DNA of 64,000 bases from an uncultured Bacteroidales bacterium (GCA_947165255.1 CAMUZR010000013.1:19221-83220), one strand, 5' to 3'; shown: positions 9,111-19,945, counted from the stretch's first letter. Numbers and translations are program-made. Notes: generated by a model from the sequence alone, not told the origin.

Positions 9111-11969
9111 ATGGCAAAAATTGAAATCCTTGGAGCCCGCGAACATAACTTGCAAAATGTCGACATCGACATTCCCCGCAATGCCCTTGTGGTATTTACC
9201 GGATTGAGCGGCAGCGGCAAGTCGAGTCTGGCTTTCGACACTATCTACGCCGAGGGACAACGCCGCTACATGGAGACGTTCTCAGCCTACGCCCGCCACT
9301 TTATCGGAAACATCGAACGTCCCGACGTGGACTGCATCAACGGCCTCAGCCCGGTCATTTCTATTGAACAGAAGACCACCAATAAGAATCCCCGCTCGAC
9401 CGTCGGCACGGTGACCGAAATATACGACTTCATCCGCCTGCTTTACGCCCGCGTGGGCACGGCCTATTCCCACGTCAGCGGCGAGCGGATGGTGAAATAC
9501 ACCGAGGAGCAGATTATCAATCTGATAATTGAGAAATACCAGGGCAAGGACATTATGGTGTTGGCCCCGTTGGTGAAAGGACGTAAGGGTCACTATCGCG
9601 AACTATTTGCCCAAATTGCCAAAAAGGGATTCCTGCGGGTGCGGGTGGATGGTGACATTAAGGAGTTGACCTACAATATGCAGGTAGACCGCTACAAAGT
9701 CCATGACATCGAATTGGTGATAGACCGTGTGCGGGTGGGAAAGAATATGGACCGCCTGAAAGAGGCCGTCCGCACTGCATTTAAACAGGGCAAAGGGGTA
9801 CTGATGGTTCTGGAGAACCAGCCCCCCTCGCCAATACCTTCCCCAGCCCCAAAACCTGCCTACTACAGTCGCCTGCTAATGGACCCCACCACAGGCCTCT
9901 CCTACGCCGAACCGGAGCCTAACACTTTCTCCTTTAACTCGCCCTACGGCGCTTGCCCCAAATGCAATGGACTAGGGCAAATTGCCCAGATTGATATCAC
10001 GAAACTCATTCCCGACCCCAAGAAGAGCATCCGTGAAGGTGCCTTCGACGTGTTGGGGAAATACAGCCCTACCAATTATTTTTACCGCAAGCTAGAGAAC
10101 TTAGGCCACTACTACCATTTCACGATCGACGACCCTGTGGAATCTTTCTCCGAGGACGCCATGAATACCATTCTCTACGGCACCAGCGACTTCACCGGGC
10201 TGGAAGACGCCTACGAGATGAACCACGGCAGCAGTTTCCAGGGAATAGTCAACTACATACTCCAGATGGCATCGGACGAAAATTCCGCAGCCCTGCAGAA
10301 ATGGGCCTCTAGTTTTATGAACACCATTCCCTGCCCCGAATGCCACGGCTACCGGCTCAAACCCGAAAGCTTGGCTTTCAAAGTGGACGGAATGCATATC
10401 GGCGAAATGGCCAATCTAGACCTCACCGAACTCTACGAAAGGCTTTCCACTCTCGAGCAACGTCTGGACGGGCAGCAACAGGCTGTGGCTCATGAAATTC
10501 TGCGAGAAATACTCAGTCGCACACAATTTATGATAGACGTGGGCATTGGCTACCTTTCGCTGAACCGCAACAGCAGCAGCCTCTCAGGAGGCGAGTCGCA
10601 ACGCATTCGTCTAGCCACTCAGATCGGTGCCCGACTGGTAAATGTACTCTACATATTAGACGAGCCCAGCATCGGCTTGCACCAGCGCGACAACCGACGC
10701 CTTATCAACTCGCTAATGAATTTGCGCGATTTAGGCAACAGCGTCATCGTGGTAGAGCACGACCGCGATATGATGATGAGTGCCGACTATGTGGTGGACA
10801 TCGGACCCGGAGCCGGCGTACACGGAGGCAAAGTAATTTTCCAAGGCGACCACCAGAAATTGCTCTCCACAAAAAAACATACGCTCACACTCGACTACTT
10901 GCGACGCATCAAAGACATTCCCATTCCTGCCCGTCGCCCGATGGAGGGGTGCGACCACCTTGTCATCACCGGAGCCACTGGGAACAACCTGAAGGACGTG
11001 ACCCTGAATCTCCCGTTGCGTCGATTTGTCTGCGTGACAGGCGTGAGCGGAAGCGGCAAATCGAGCCTTATCAACGAAACACTGCATCCCATCCTGAACC
11101 GACATTTCTACCACTCCCAGAAAGACCCGCTGCCCTACAAATCCGTCTCCGGCATCGAATTCATCGACAAAGTGATAGAAATCGACCAGTCGCCCATTGG
11201 CCGCACTCCGCGCAGCAATCCCGCCACCTACGTGGGCGTTTTCGACGAAATCCGCACCCTTTTCACCCAACTTCCGAGTGCGAGAATACGAGGCTACAAA
11301 CCCGGACGATTTTCTTTCAACGTCAAAGGTGGGCGATGCGAGAACTGCCGCGGAGCAGGTGTCCGCACCATCGAAATGAACTTCCTGCCCGACGTTTATG
11401 TCAACTGCGAAGTCTGCAACGGCAAGAGGTACAATCGTGAGACCCTAGAAATTAGGTACAAAGGCAAAAGCATCTCCGACGTCCTGGACATGACCATCAA
11501 CGAGGCCGTCGACTTCTTTGAGTCATACCCCAAAATATATCGCAAACTTAAAACCATCCAGGAGGTGGGGCTCGGCTACATCACCCTCGGCCAGCAGTCC
11601 ACCACCCTCAGCGGCGGAGAAGCACAGCGAATCAAACTGGCCACCGAACTTGCAAGACCCGAAACTGGCAACACCCTATATATTCTCGACGAACCCACCA
11701 CAGGACTCCATTTCGAGGACATCCGCGTACTGCTGGACGTACTCCAACGACTTGTGGACCGCGGAAACAGCGTACTGGTGATTGAACACAACATGGACGT
11801 AATAAAAGTGGCCGACTGGATCATCGACATGGGACCCGACGGCGGTCGCAAAGGGGGAAAAATCATGTTCGAAGGCATACCCGAAGACCTTGCGCAGCAG
11901 CCCAATAACGACACTGCCATATATCTGAAACAAGAACTGGAAGACACCCTCAGCCACCAAAGCAGATAA
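9111..11969 (+). CDS. uvrA: Excinuclease ABC subunit A
   Basis: DNA-damage recognition ATPase of nucleotide excision repair. At 952 residues it has the usual length and the double ABC architecture: Walker A motifs [11 protein letters not shown] (about 33) and [11 protein letters not shown] (about 643), signatures [14 protein letters not shown] and [14 protein letters not shown], and Walker B-type [10 protein letters not shown] and [10 protein letters not shown]. Zinc-finger cysteine pairs CPKC/CPEC and CENC/CEVC are intact. The ATG at 9111 gives the usual [11 protein letters not shown] start. Confidence 0.98.
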   Translation: MAKIEILGAREHNLQNVDIDIPRNALVVFTGLSGSGKSSLAFDTIYAEGQRRYMETFSAYARHFIGNIERPDVDCINGLSPVISIEQKTTNKNPRSTVGTVTEIYDFIRLLYARVGTAYSHVSGERMVKYTEEQIINLIIEKYQGKDIMVLAPLVKGRKGHYRELFAQIAKKGFLRVRVDGDIKELTYNMQVDRYKVHDIELVIDRVRVGKNMDRLKEAVRTAFKQGKGVLMVLENQPPSPIPSPAPKPAYYSRLLMDPTTGLSYAEPEPNTFSFNSPYGACPKCNGLGQIAQIDITKLIPDPKKSIREGAFDVLGKYSPTNYFYRKLENLGHYYHFTIDDPVESFSEDAMNTILYGTSDFTGLEDAYEMNHGSSFQGIVNYILQMASDENSAALQKWASSFMNTIPCPECHGYRLKPESLAFKVDGMHIGEMANLDLTELYERLSTLEQRLDGQQQAVAHEILREILSRTQFMIDVGIGYLSLNRNSSSLSGGESQRIRLATQIGARLVNVLYILDEPSIGLHQRDNRRLINSLMNLRDLGNSVIVVEHDRDMMMSADYVVDIGPGAGVHGGKVIFQGDHQKLLSTKKHTLTLDYLRRIKDIPIPARRPMEGCDHLVITGATGNNLKDVTLNLPLRRFVCVTGVSGSGKSSLINETLHPILNRHFYHSQKDPLPYKSVSGIEFIDKVIEIDQSPIGRTPRSNPATYVGVFDEIRTLFTQLPSARIRGYKPGRFSFNVKGGRCENCRGAGVRTIEMNFLPDVYVNCEVCNGKRYNRETLEIRYKGKSISDVLDMTINEAVDFFESYPKIYRKLKTIQEVGLGYITLGQQSTTLSGGEAQRIKLATELARPETGNTLYILDEPTTGLHFEDIRVLLDVLQRLVDRGNSVLVIEHNMDVIKVADWIIDMGPDGGRKGGKIMFEGIPEDLAQQPNNDTAIYLKQELEDTLSHQSR

Positions 11970-12049
11970 AACAACCCATCATTTAAGCACAACGCCCCAT
12001 AAACTCCGCCCTATACATACTCTACCTCCTGACCACCCCGGCCGCAGTC

Positions 12050-13174
12050 ATGCTTCTGGCCCGCAAATGGCGCTGGATTGACAAAATGAGCCCCATGGCC
12101 GTGCTATACGTGATAGGCCTACTGGTAGCCAACCTGACCACCTGGATTCGTCAAGAAAACCTCCTCGCCACCAACAACACCATAGGCAACATCTGCATCC
12201 CCCTGGCCATCCCGCTGATGCTCCTCTCCTGCACCCTCTCGCATTGGTCAACAGGCAAAGCACTAAAATCCTTTCTCAGCGGGCTACTCTCAATACTGAT
12301 AGTAATCATCGCCGGTTTTTTCCTATTCCGTGGGCAATACAGTTCACACAAATTCGCTCAAGTCAGTGCTGTAGCCGTAGGCATCTACACAGGCGGAATT
12401 CCCAACATGGGCGCCATAGCCCAGGGGGTAGGCATGGACCAAGAAACATACCTCTACGTAACCTCTTACGACCTGATAGTCACCGGGCTTTACCTCGTAT
12501 TCGTCATCTGTTTCGGGAAACCAGTTTTCCGCCGCCTTCTCCCCTCCCCTGCCACAAATAAAACCGTCCAGGAAAACACCGCCATCCAACCTGCCGCCAC
12601 ACAAACGCCCAAAGCAAACGGGACAAAAGAAATCATCGTCCCGCTACTATTCACCCTCATGATAGCAGCCTCGTCCTACCTCGTCTCCACCCTACTGCCT
12701 ACCACAATCGCCACTCCCGTGCTCATCCTCCTACTCACCACGCTCTCCATCGGAGCCTCCTTCCTGCCCATCTTTCGACACATCAACCGCCAGGCCGAAA
12801 CCGAAAACCGCCAAGCCAAATCCTTCACCCTGGGGCTCTATTTCGTCTACCTATTCTGCTTCACCATCGCCAACGCCTGCGACATTCGTCAAATGGACCT
12901 CGCCGGAAGCCTTAACATCCTCTGGTACATCCTCTTTGTCATCTTTGGCTCACTCCTACTCCAAATCCTCTTCTCGCGACTGTTAAAACTCGACGGCGAC
13001 AGCACCCTAGTAACCAGCGTAGCCCTCATCAACTCACCCCCCTTCGTACCCCTAGTGGCAGCCCTGCTCAACAACAAAGACCTCATCATCCTCGGCATAA
13101 CAATAGGGCTATTAGGCTACATGATAGGCAATTACATCGGACTTGCAGTCTTTTTCCTCCTCAATGCCGCATAA
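12050..13174 (+). CDS. DUF819 family integral membrane protein
   Basis: A 374-residue polytopic protein with about ten hydrophobic segments. It has the family features GGIPNMGAIAQGVGM near residue 115 and a C-terminal ALINSPPFVPLVAALLNNKDLIILGITIGLLGY. Function of the family is unknown; it resembles transporters. The annotated ATG probably misses the first helix. The frame is open upstream to a TAA at 11984, and the codons from 11999 encode a hydrophobic stretch (NSALYILYLLTTPAAV), but no ATG, GTG or TTG lies there, only an ATA at 11999. Either a rare start is used or the start has been lost. Confidence 0.75.
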   Translation: MLLARKWRWIDKMSPMAVLYVIGLLVANLTTWIRQENLLATNNTIGNICIPLAIPLMLLSCTLSHWSTGKALKSFLSGLLSILIVIIAGFFLFRGQYSSHKFAQVSAVAVGIYTGGIPNMGAIAQGVGMDQETYLYVTSYDLIVTGLYLVFVICFGKPVFRRLLPSPATNKTVQENTAIQPAATQTPKANGTKEIIVPLLFTLMIAASSYLVSTLLPTTIATPVLILLLTTLSIGASFLPIFRHINRQAETENRQAKSFTLGLYFVYLFCFTIANACDIRQMDLAGSLNILWYILFVIFGSLLLQILFSRLLKLDGDSTLVTSVALINSPPFVPLVAALLNNKDLIILGITIGLLGYMIGNYIGLAVFFLLNAA

Positions 13175-13236
13175 ATAGCAAATACCGAAAGAACACAAAA
13201 AAACAATATAAATACCAATAATTCATTTTTTTTTCG

Positions 13237-13244
13237 TATCTTTG
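13237..13244 (+). promoter_or_regulatory. Putative -7 box of the C10 peptidase gene
   Basis: TATCTTTG matches TAnnTTTG in an AT-rich stretch 48 bases before the ATG at 13293, giving a leader of about 40 bases. The -33 region is AT-rich without a clear TTG. Confidence 0.55.
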
Positions 13245-13292
13245 CCACTTGGTACAAACCAAGAATAATAACTAAGAATATAATTAAAACAC

Positions 13293-14738
13293 ATGAAAAC
13301 CAAATTTTTATCCATCGTTTTCGCCTGCGTTATCCTTTTTTGGGGTAGTGCAAAAGCCGACAATGTAGACCTGCAAACAGCCAAACAAATCGGCGCCTAC
13401 TACTTCACCGTTGCCACTGGTGCAAAAGCCCCTGTTTCCTCCGACAATCTCAAACTTGCCCAACAATATGACAACCCCACCCTGTGCGTTCCTGCCATGT
13501 ATGCTTTCAACGTCCAGGGCAACGGCTTTGTTGTCGTCGCTGCCGACGATGCCGTCGAACCCATCTGGGCCTACTCGCCCGAAGGCTCCATCGACCCCGA
13601 AGCCATGAACCCCTCTACCAAATACTTCCTCGACAACTATGCAGCCATCATCAGCGAAATACAGAACTGCAAAGCTGCTTCCACTCCCCAAATCAAAAAA
13701 CTCTGGAAAGAGCTTGAGGAGCAAACCTTCACCTGCGACCTGAGCAAAGCCGGAGTGCTTGTGCAGACCAAATGGGACCAGGGTTCCCCCACCCAGCCCA
13801 CCTACAATGTGCTCTGCCCCGTCCTTAACGGCCAGTACTGCTATGCCGGTTGCGTGGCCGTTGCCATGGGCCAGATAATCAAATTCTGGAACTATCCCGA
13901 GCGCGGCGGCAACGAAAATGGCGCCACCGCCACCTGCAGCTGGAACAACACAACCATCAAATACAAATTCCTCGTGGACTCCAACAAATTCGTCTACGAC
14001 AGCATGCCCAACAAGTTAACCATCAACAGCCCCTGGAACAACAAACGCGCCATCAGCAAACTCCTCTTCGCCTGTGGTGTCACCGTAGGCATGGAATGGA
14101 CTCCCGATGGTAGTGGAGCTCAGAGCACCAAGGTTCCCGGTGCACTCTCCAACTGGTTCAAATATTCCGACGAAGCCCATTACGTATCCCGCGATGGTAT
14201 AACCGACGCCAACTGGCTCAGCCTGTTAAATAGCGAAATCGTAGACCACCAACGTCCTGTCTACTACAGCGGCTTCGACAATTCCAGCACTGGAAGAGAC
14301 GCCGGCCATGCTTTTATCATCGTAGGCAAATCCTCCTCCGACGACACCAAATTTTACATCAACTGGGGCTGGGGCGGAGATGCCAACGGATTTTACACCC
14401 TCGCGCCTATAACTGCCATCCAATCTGCTCAAGGCTATCGCTTTACTTCTAGACATGCCTTGGTCTACAAGATTTACCCCAAAGACCTCAGCATCAACGA
14501 AAATACCATCGCCAACGTCACACCCGCCTATCCCAACCCTGCCACCGACTACATCACAATCCCCGTCGACCTTCCCAACAGCGCCACCTTGGGTGTCTTC
14601 AGCATGGACGGCAAAATGGTTGACAACATGGTAGTTCCCGCCGGCATGAAGGAGTACCGCCTAAACCTCCAAAAATATGCCCCCGGCACCTACGTCTACC
14701 GCCTCAACGGTTCCACCTACAAATTCACCGTACTCTAA
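13293..14738 (+). CDS. C10 family (streptopain-like) secreted cysteine peptidase with T9SS sorting domain
   Basis: Extracellular or surface protease. The 481 residues comprise a signal peptide (about 1-22), a SpeB-type propeptide (about 23-140), and a C10 catalytic domain with the nucleophile in GCVAVAMGQ (after YCYAGC, about residue 189) and the His in AGHAFIIVGK. The WGWGG segment after it is typical. The last 80 residues (PAYPNPATDYI ... PGTYVYRLNGSTYKFTVL) form a type A sorting domain used for secretion through the type IX system. Bacteroidales C10 enzymes are linked to host-protein degradation; the target here is unknown. Confidence 0.92.
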   Translation: MKTKFLSIVFACVILFWGSAKADNVDLQTAKQIGAYYFTVATGAKAPVSSDNLKLAQQYDNPTLCVPAMYAFNVQGNGFVVVAADDAVEPIWAYSPEGSIDPEAMNPSTKYFLDNYAAIISEIQNCKAASTPQIKKLWKELEEQTFTCDLSKAGVLVQTKWDQGSPTQPTYNVLCPVLNGQYCYAGCVAVAMGQIIKFWNYPERGGNENGATATCSWNNTTIKYKFLVDSNKFVYDSMPNKLTINSPWNNKRAISKLLFACGVTVGMEWTPDGSGAQSTKVPGALSNWFKYSDEAHYVSRDGITDANWLSLLNSEIVDHQRPVYYSGFDNSSTGRDAGHAFIIVGKSSSDDTKFYINWGWGGDANGFYTLAPITAIQSAQGYRFTSRHALVYKIYPKDLSINENTIANVTPAYPNPATDYITIPVDLPNSATLGVFSMDGKMVDNMVVPAGMKEYRLNLQKYAPGTYVYRLNGSTYKFTVL

Positions 14739-14758
14739 CCCCGAATTGAAAACAACAA

Positions 14759-14794
14759 TAAAAGCCCCCGATTCTGGAATCGGGGGCTTTTTAT
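14759..14794 (+). terminator. Rho-independent terminator
   Basis: AAAGCCCCCGATT and its complement AATCGGGGGCTTT form a perfect 13-pair stem with a 4-base loop, followed by TTTT. It lies 20 bases after the C10 peptidase stop and is the strongest hairpin terminator in the window. Confidence 0.9.
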
Positions 14795-14807
14795 AGGAAA
14801 ATCCCCC

Positions 14808-15482
14808 ATGAAAAAAATCATCCTCGCACTCGTCCTGTCCGTTTTCGCCCTTCCACTCTCAGCCCAAGGAATCAGCGCCTCCGACAGCGCCATACTCAAC
14901 CGCATACTCACTCACAACAGACAGTACCGCACCACCCAGGGTCCCTTTCAACACGAAAGAATCAAGAAAGGCGTACACCAGCACAAAACAGGCACCTTCT
15001 ATTGTGAGAGAGTCAAACCCTCCAAAGCAGGCGACATCGAAGCCAAGATAGCAATGCTCTACAACAATCCCGTAGGCGACTACTACATCATCACCACCAC
15101 CCACCTATACAACGGGCTGAACGGCCGCCACAAAAAATACAATTTCAAGTACATAACGCTGATGAAACTTCTAGGCAACGCCATGGCCTGGGCTGTCAAC
15201 GGCGACATTTACAACCTCTACGACAACTTCAACGTCACCTTCAAACTCACTTCAGACGAGCAAAACTACATCGTCGCTCTCAACAGCGAAGCAGGCTTCA
15301 ACAAGGGCATCAGCCGTATCTTGCTCAAATACAGAAAATCCACCTATCAAATCTCCTACTTAGAAATAGAAGAACAATTCGGCACCATCCACAAATACAC
15401 ATTAGGCATCGACGCCAACGGCCATCACCAGCAGCCTATCTACAACAGACCCATCGACCAGAAGGTTTACGTAGTCAAGTAA
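14808..15482 (+). CDS. Exported LolA-like protein of unknown function
   Basis: A 224-residue protein with a clear signal peptide (VLSVFALPLSAQG, cut near residue 20). The body alternates short beta-type segments (GTFYCERVKPSKAGDIEAKIAMLYNN, YYIITTTHLYNG, KYTLGIDANG), reminiscent of the LolA/outer-membrane lipoprotein-sorting fold that many Bacteroidales proteins share. It starts 14 bases after a strong terminator, so it must have its own promoter or depend on read-through. The LolA likeness is by pattern only. Confidence 0.6.
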   Translation: MKKIILALVLSVFALPLSAQGISASDSAILNRILTHNRQYRTTQGPFQHERIKKGVHQHKTGTFYCERVKPSKAGDIEAKIAMLYNNPVGDYYIITTTHLYNGLNGRHKKYNFKYITLMKLLGNAMAWAVNGDIYNLYDNFNVTFKLTSDEQNYIVALNSEAGFNKGISRILLKYRKSTYQISYLEIEEQFGTIHKYTLGIDANGHHQQPIYNRPIDQKVYVVK

Positions 15483-15486
15483 AGCA

Positions 15487-16749
15487 CTAGAGCCGACACC
15501 TCAGGTACAATCCCACTGCCAAGTCCAACCCCCGCAGCCGCAGGTCGTAGTAGAACTCGGCATCCACGCCCATTGCCAGTTTCCCATAAGTATTCTCTAT
15601 CGCCACCTTGCCCGTGGCCATCTCGCGTTCGGGAGTGGCAAAAGCCGCGTCGTGCCAACTAATACTCTGGAAAAGAAAACTACCCCGAGGGGCCACGAAC
15701 TGGTGTCCGTACCAATAGCCGGCCTGCAGCTGCAACTGCCACATCCCCCTCCAGCCGGTCGCCCTACGGCGGCCCTGCAAGGGGCAATCCCACCTCAGCT
15801 GGGGCCATAGCCCCCACCCATCGTCGTAGGCCATGCACTTTGTAGGCGACATGTCCTGATAGAAAAAGAAGGGCACATCCACAGCCAGCGCCTGCCCAGA
15901 CCCGCCCGACCAAGTCAGCCGCAACCCCACATTCTCATTGAAGAGCGTCTGAATGCAAGTATCCAAGGCCGTAAACTGGCCTCCCCTGTGGCATCCCACA
16001 AAACTCAAGGGCACCCCCACGCCAAACTCACCCCCCGCATTGCCCACAGAAAACGACAGCAGGTCCAGCCGGTTATTGCTGCCCAACGTAAAACGTTCCT
16101 GAGTGGGCTGCCAGGGCTCCAACAGCTCCTCCCAATGAACCCAAGTGTCTGTCTGCAGCCGACATGAGCCCAGTGCCAGCGAACCCAAAATCTGAACCCC
16201 TTCCTCCTGGTGGTCGTAAATGAAACGCTCCCGGTCGAACATAGGCTCGTATAGGCCGTGGGAGAGAGCGCCGTAAATCGAGCCCATCACCAGCCTCCAG
16301 TTGCGATGAGGCATATACTCAAGCCGCACCACGGGCTGCCAACGGCGGAGACCCTCATAACCGGCCACCCCCGCCAGCTGCACCCCCAAGGTCAGCTGCG
16401 CATAACGCCCCAACACGCGCTTGGCATAAGGCGTAAGGAAAAAGCCCGATGCCGTATAGCCCTTAGTGTAAGGCAAAAAGAACTCGGCATCGCGAAAAAA
16501 GGTAGTCACGTCCGCACCCAGCCGCCAATGGCTCCAAAAGGAGGTGGCGCCGCCCGCTGACGACACATCCTCCGACACATCGCCCCACACATCGGGCACA
16601 TCGACCAGCACGGACATCTCGTCCTTCGAAAAGCCCAAGGCTGTCGGCAACGAGCGCCCGGCAGCCACTGGCGCAGCCTGTCCGTCCTCCTGGGCCGCAG
16701 CCCCAAAACAAAGCAAACTAAAGCAGAATAATAATAAACATCTTTTCAT
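15487..16749 (-). CDS. Hypothetical outer-membrane beta-barrel protein
   Basis: A 420-residue exported protein with a signal peptide (LLLFCFSLLCFGAAAQ). It is rich in Trp, Tyr and alternating hydrophobic/polar strands and ends in an aromatic-poor barrel-like tail (AEFYYDLRLRGLDLAVGLYLRCRL). No family is recognised. I chose the ATG at 16749; the longer frame starts at a GTG inside the putative -7 box. It converges with the LolA-like gene, leaving 4 bases between the two stops. Confidence 0.65.
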   Translation of the reverse strand: MKRCLLLFCFSLLCFGAAAQEDGQAAPVAAGRSLPTALGFSKDEMSVLVDVPDVWGDVSEDVSSAGGATSFWSHWRLGADVTTFFRDAEFFLPYTKGYTASGFFLTPYAKRVLGRYAQLTLGVQLAGVAGYEGLRRWQPVVRLEYMPHRNWRLVMGSIYGALSHGLYEPMFDRERFIYDHQEEGVQILGSLALGSCRLQTDTWVHWEELLEPWQPTQERFTLGSNNRLDLLSFSVGNAGGEFGVGVPLSFVGCHRGGQFTALDTCIQTLFNENVGLRLTWSGGSGQALAVDVPFFFYQDMSPTKCMAYDDGWGLWPQLRWDCPLQGRRRATGWRGMWQLQLQAGYWYGHQFVAPRGSFLFQSISWHDAAFATPEREMATGKVAIENTYGKLAMGVDAEFYYDLRLRGLDLAVGLYLRCRL

Positions 16750-16753
16750 GCTG

Positions 16754-16761
16754 CAAATATA
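16754..16761 (-). promoter_or_regulatory. Putative -7 box of the beta-barrel gene
   Basis: On the minus strand TATATTTG fits TAnnTTTG and ends only 4 bases before the ATG at 16749, so the message would be leaderless, the same layout as at bamD. Confidence 0.5.
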
Positions 16762-17139
16762 CACAAAAAAATCGAATCAGCGCACAAGCCCTCGAAAATA
16801 AAAATCCAACTAGCAATGGTTCATCCTCTAACAAAGAAGAGCCGTACCGTTTCCGGGCTCAAACCTCGCCACACCTTTGTTTGTTCCTCTATAGTTCGTC
16901 TATAGATCCTCATTCCACAATACAAGAACTCCCATGCAACAAGAGAATGGGGAAAAAATACCCGCTGGGTTTAGAAATCATGATAAAAAATGCTAAAATA
17001 CAACCTCATGAGAAAAAAAAGCACTGCAAACGCAACGTCGAAAAGTTTTAGACACAGGCGAGCAATAAAAAAGAAACAATTCATACAAAATAAAATACAG
17101 CATTGCTAATATAAATAATACCTATATAATACTTATAAT
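16762..17139. other. Intergenic region between divergent outer-membrane genes
   Basis: An AT-rich 375-base stretch without a credible gene. It has a CACCTTTG box at about 16871-16878 (one mismatch to TAnnTTTG) that could serve the plus-strand receptor with a long leader, and a repeated TCTATAG (about 16889 and 16900). I see no terminator or RNA gene. Confidence 0.45.
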
Positions 17140-19818
17140 ATGTCCATTAATCGCACCAAACTCTTTTCAGCCATAGCGCTGATGTTTTTCTTATGCACCA
17201 CATCCGTGGCCATCGCACAGCCGGGCGGCGGTCCAGGCGGCCATCCCATGGGTCCACCTCCGGGAGGGCGAAACGGCGGCCGTCCCTCGATGAGCGACCG
17301 CGAGCGTATGCGCAAACAATACCAGGCCATGAAGGCAGCAGAGCAGTCGCAGCAGGTTAGGCAGAAGAAAAGAGTACAGGAGGGCGATGTGTTCAAGGTC
17401 ATAGGCACCCTGCAGGATAGCACAAATAACGACCCCATTCCCTATGTGAATGTTGCCATATTGGATGCCGCCGACTCTTCCTTCATCAAAGGCAGCATCA
17501 CCGACCTGAACGGATATTTCGAGGTGACCAATGTGCCGCAGGGCGATAAGTTTTTGAGGGTTTCCGCCATCGGCTACAAGAACACACTGGTCCCCTTCAC
17601 GGTGACAAATAATACCGCCCTAGGCACTGTCAAATTGGCTCCTGGTGCCACCCAGCTGAAGGAGGTGAACATCACGGCGGCCCGCCCGCTATATGCCATG
17701 GACGGCGAGAAAATGATATATAACGTCGCCGACGACCCCACCATTCAGACCGGCACCACGAGCGACGCCCTCCAGAACGCTCCCGGAGTGGAGGTGGACA
17801 TCGAGGGCAACATCACCCTGCGAGGAGTGTCGAGTGTAGAGATTTGGGTGAACGACAAACCCTCCAAGCTGACCGAAGAGAACCTGAAGACCTACCTGGA
17901 AACCCTGCCGGCCAATGCGCTGGACCGCATTGAGACCATCACCAACCCTTCGGCCAAGTATGCCACTAGCGCCGATGCGGTTATCAACATCATCACCTCG
18001 GCCTATATCAAGAGCAACCACTTTATCAGCTTCGGCGTCAACGGCGCCACCCAGCCGTTTGTCTCTCCGTGGCTCTCTTACACATGGGCCAATGAGAAAT
18101 TGTCTGTGAATGTCTATGTCAGCGGACGCTATAACTACACCAGCCGCAACGGGTGGAGCAGAACGACCTACCGCAGAGACAGCGAGGAAACCGAATTTGC
18201 CGACGAAAAGCGTTACGACACCACGGCCACCGAAAGTTATAACACCGAGAGCGACAATCGCCGATACAACGGCAATTTCTTTGCCAATCTCAGCTATGCC
18301 ATTGACAGCATGACCGATATCGAGGTGATGGGGCACGGCAATTTCAGCTACAGCCTCAACAATAATTTCCTTCAGCGCAACCGTACCGACTATATTTCAA
18401 ACTATGAGTATTTCTATGTCGACACCAACCGTACCCACGGACATAATGGTTTTGGTATGTTCGGTGTGGATTTCACCCACAAGTTCGACAAAAAGGGGCA
18501 CAATATTCGCGCCAGCATACACGAGAACTTCAATGGCGGATTCAGCCAGAACGACTTTATTCGGCTCTTCACTACCACTTACACCTTGGGGCCTAATTAT
18601 GACAAGGCCTATATCGACAACAACAGGTCTAACAATCTGAGCGCCGACATCCGCTACAACCGCCCCTACAGCGAGAACGGAGAGTTCTCTTTTGGCCTCG
18701 GCTATGGGCACAGGTATATCTGGCGGACCTATAATGTATACGACAGCGCGTCCAGCACAAACGTTCGCGACCTGCTGCGCAGCTATGACTTTCTCGACCA
18801 CGAGAACTCGGTTGAAGCCGACATCGAATGGACACGCCGTTGGGGCGGGTTCACCCTTGAGCTGGGACTCGGCACTCAGTATGAGAATGTCGACTTCAGC
18901 TATACCGGCAGCCCCGTCTACCCCTTCACTAACGACGACACGGTTTGCAACTTCCTTACCTTTACCCCTTCGGTCCACCTCTCCTACCGCACGGAGAGCA
19001 TGCACAATTTCAAGCTGAACTACACCCTGCGTATGCGTCGCCCGTCAGAGGAGAACATCACCACCTACAAGCGTTATTCACTGGACGGCTATTCCATCGG
19101 CAACCGCGACTTGCTTGGCGTCTATGCCATCACCCACAATGCCGAAATTGGCTGGAACAAATATTATATGTCCTTCGGCAACATCGGTATTGAAGGCTAC
19201 GCCCGGCTCAGCACGAACGAAATCGACAACCTGACTTCTTCCACCGAGGAGGACGACCCCATCTTGAACCGTATTGTACAGTTCACCGTGCCCTACAATA
19301 TGGGGCAGTCGCACCGCTTTGGAGGAACGGCATTTGTCACCTACCGTCCCAGCGGGTTCATGAACGTGAGGCTCTACGCAAATGTTTATAACTATGGCTA
19401 TGTTTTGGACCAACCTGGCAAAAACACCATTTCCGACGCGATGACTTCGTGGAGTTTGCGGCTGAACACATGGGTGAAGCTTTGGGACAAATACCAAGTC
19501 TTTGCTTCTGCCAATTACTCCTCCCCCACTATCAGTCTGGCCGCAAAGCGCTCGGCGCGCTACTACCTCAACTGCGGTGTCCGTGCAGATTTCTTTAAAA
19601 GGAAGCTTTCGGCATACCTGAATGTTCAGGATATTTTCAACTGGGGCAAGACTATTGGCTCCGGCTCAAGCAACACCAACCCCTACCTTCAGAGCGAGAG
19701 CAATAGCTACACTATTAACAGCCGCTACATTTCGGCCGGTATCACGCTCCGTTTTGGTAAGATGGAGCTGGAGAACAGGGCAAAGGTGGGCTCGGAAGAG
19801 ACTTCTACAGCCGAGTAG
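17140..19818 (+). CDS. TonB-receptor-like outer-membrane protein (carboxypeptidase-regulatory domain plus barrel)
   Basis: An 892-residue outer-membrane protein. In order it has a signal peptide (1-28), a Gly/Pro-rich low-complexity segment (GGGPGGHPMGPPPGG), a carboxypeptidase-regulatory-like domain at about 85-170 (IPYVNVAILDAADSSFIKGSITDLNGYF), a plug-like domain at about 180-290 (DALQNAPGVEVDIEGNITLRG, ALDRIETITNPSAKY), and a long barrel ending ISAGITLRFGKMELENR. This matches the Bacteroidota outer-membrane beta-barrel family related to TonB-dependent receptors. No SusD partner is nearby, so substrate uptake is unproven. Confidence 0.85.
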   Translation: MSINRTKLFSAIALMFFLCTTSVAIAQPGGGPGGHPMGPPPGGRNGGRPSMSDRERMRKQYQAMKAAEQSQQVRQKKRVQEGDVFKVIGTLQDSTNNDPIPYVNVAILDAADSSFIKGSITDLNGYFEVTNVPQGDKFLRVSAIGYKNTLVPFTVTNNTALGTVKLAPGATQLKEVNITAARPLYAMDGEKMIYNVADDPTIQTGTTSDALQNAPGVEVDIEGNITLRGVSSVEIWVNDKPSKLTEENLKTYLETLPANALDRIETITNPSAKYATSADAVINIITSAYIKSNHFISFGVNGATQPFVSPWLSYTWANEKLSVNVYVSGRYNYTSRNGWSRTTYRRDSEETEFADEKRYDTTATESYNTESDNRRYNGNFFANLSYAIDSMTDIEVMGHGNFSYSLNNNFLQRNRTDYISNYEYFYVDTNRTHGHNGFGMFGVDFTHKFDKKGHNIRASIHENFNGGFSQNDFIRLFTTTYTLGPNYDKAYIDNNRSNNLSADIRYNRPYSENGEFSFGLGYGHRYIWRTYNVYDSASSTNVRDLLRSYDFLDHENSVEADIEWTRRWGGFTLELGLGTQYENVDFSYTGSPVYPFTNDDTVCNFLTFTPSVHLSYRTESMHNFKLNYTLRMRRPSEENITTYKRYSLDGYSIGNRDLLGVYAITHNAEIGWNKYYMSFGNIGIEGYARLSTNEIDNLTSSTEEDDPILNRIVQFTVPYNMGQSHRFGGTAFVTYRPSGFMNVRLYANVYNYGYVLDQPGKNTISDAMTSWSLRLNTWVKLWDKYQVFASANYSSPTISLAAKRSARYYLNCGVRADFFKRKLSAYLNVQDIFNWGKTIGSGSSNTNPYLQSESNSYTINSRYISAGITLRFGKMELENRAKVGSEETSTAE

Positions 19819-19904
19819 CACCCTTGGCTCGGCACAGTCGCGCTTTGTAGCGACCCCTCCCTACGGTTGTGCGCCAAAGGACAGACCAGAACGTAAGCGC
19901 AAGT

Positions 19905-19945
19905 AATCCCAGGAGTATTTGAGTAAACTCACTCCTGGGATTTTT
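19905..19945 (+). terminator. Rho-independent terminator
   Basis: AATCCCAGGAGT and ACTCCTGGGATT pair over 12 bases around a 14-base loop, followed by TTTC. It lies 87 bases after the receptor stop. Confidence 0.85.
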
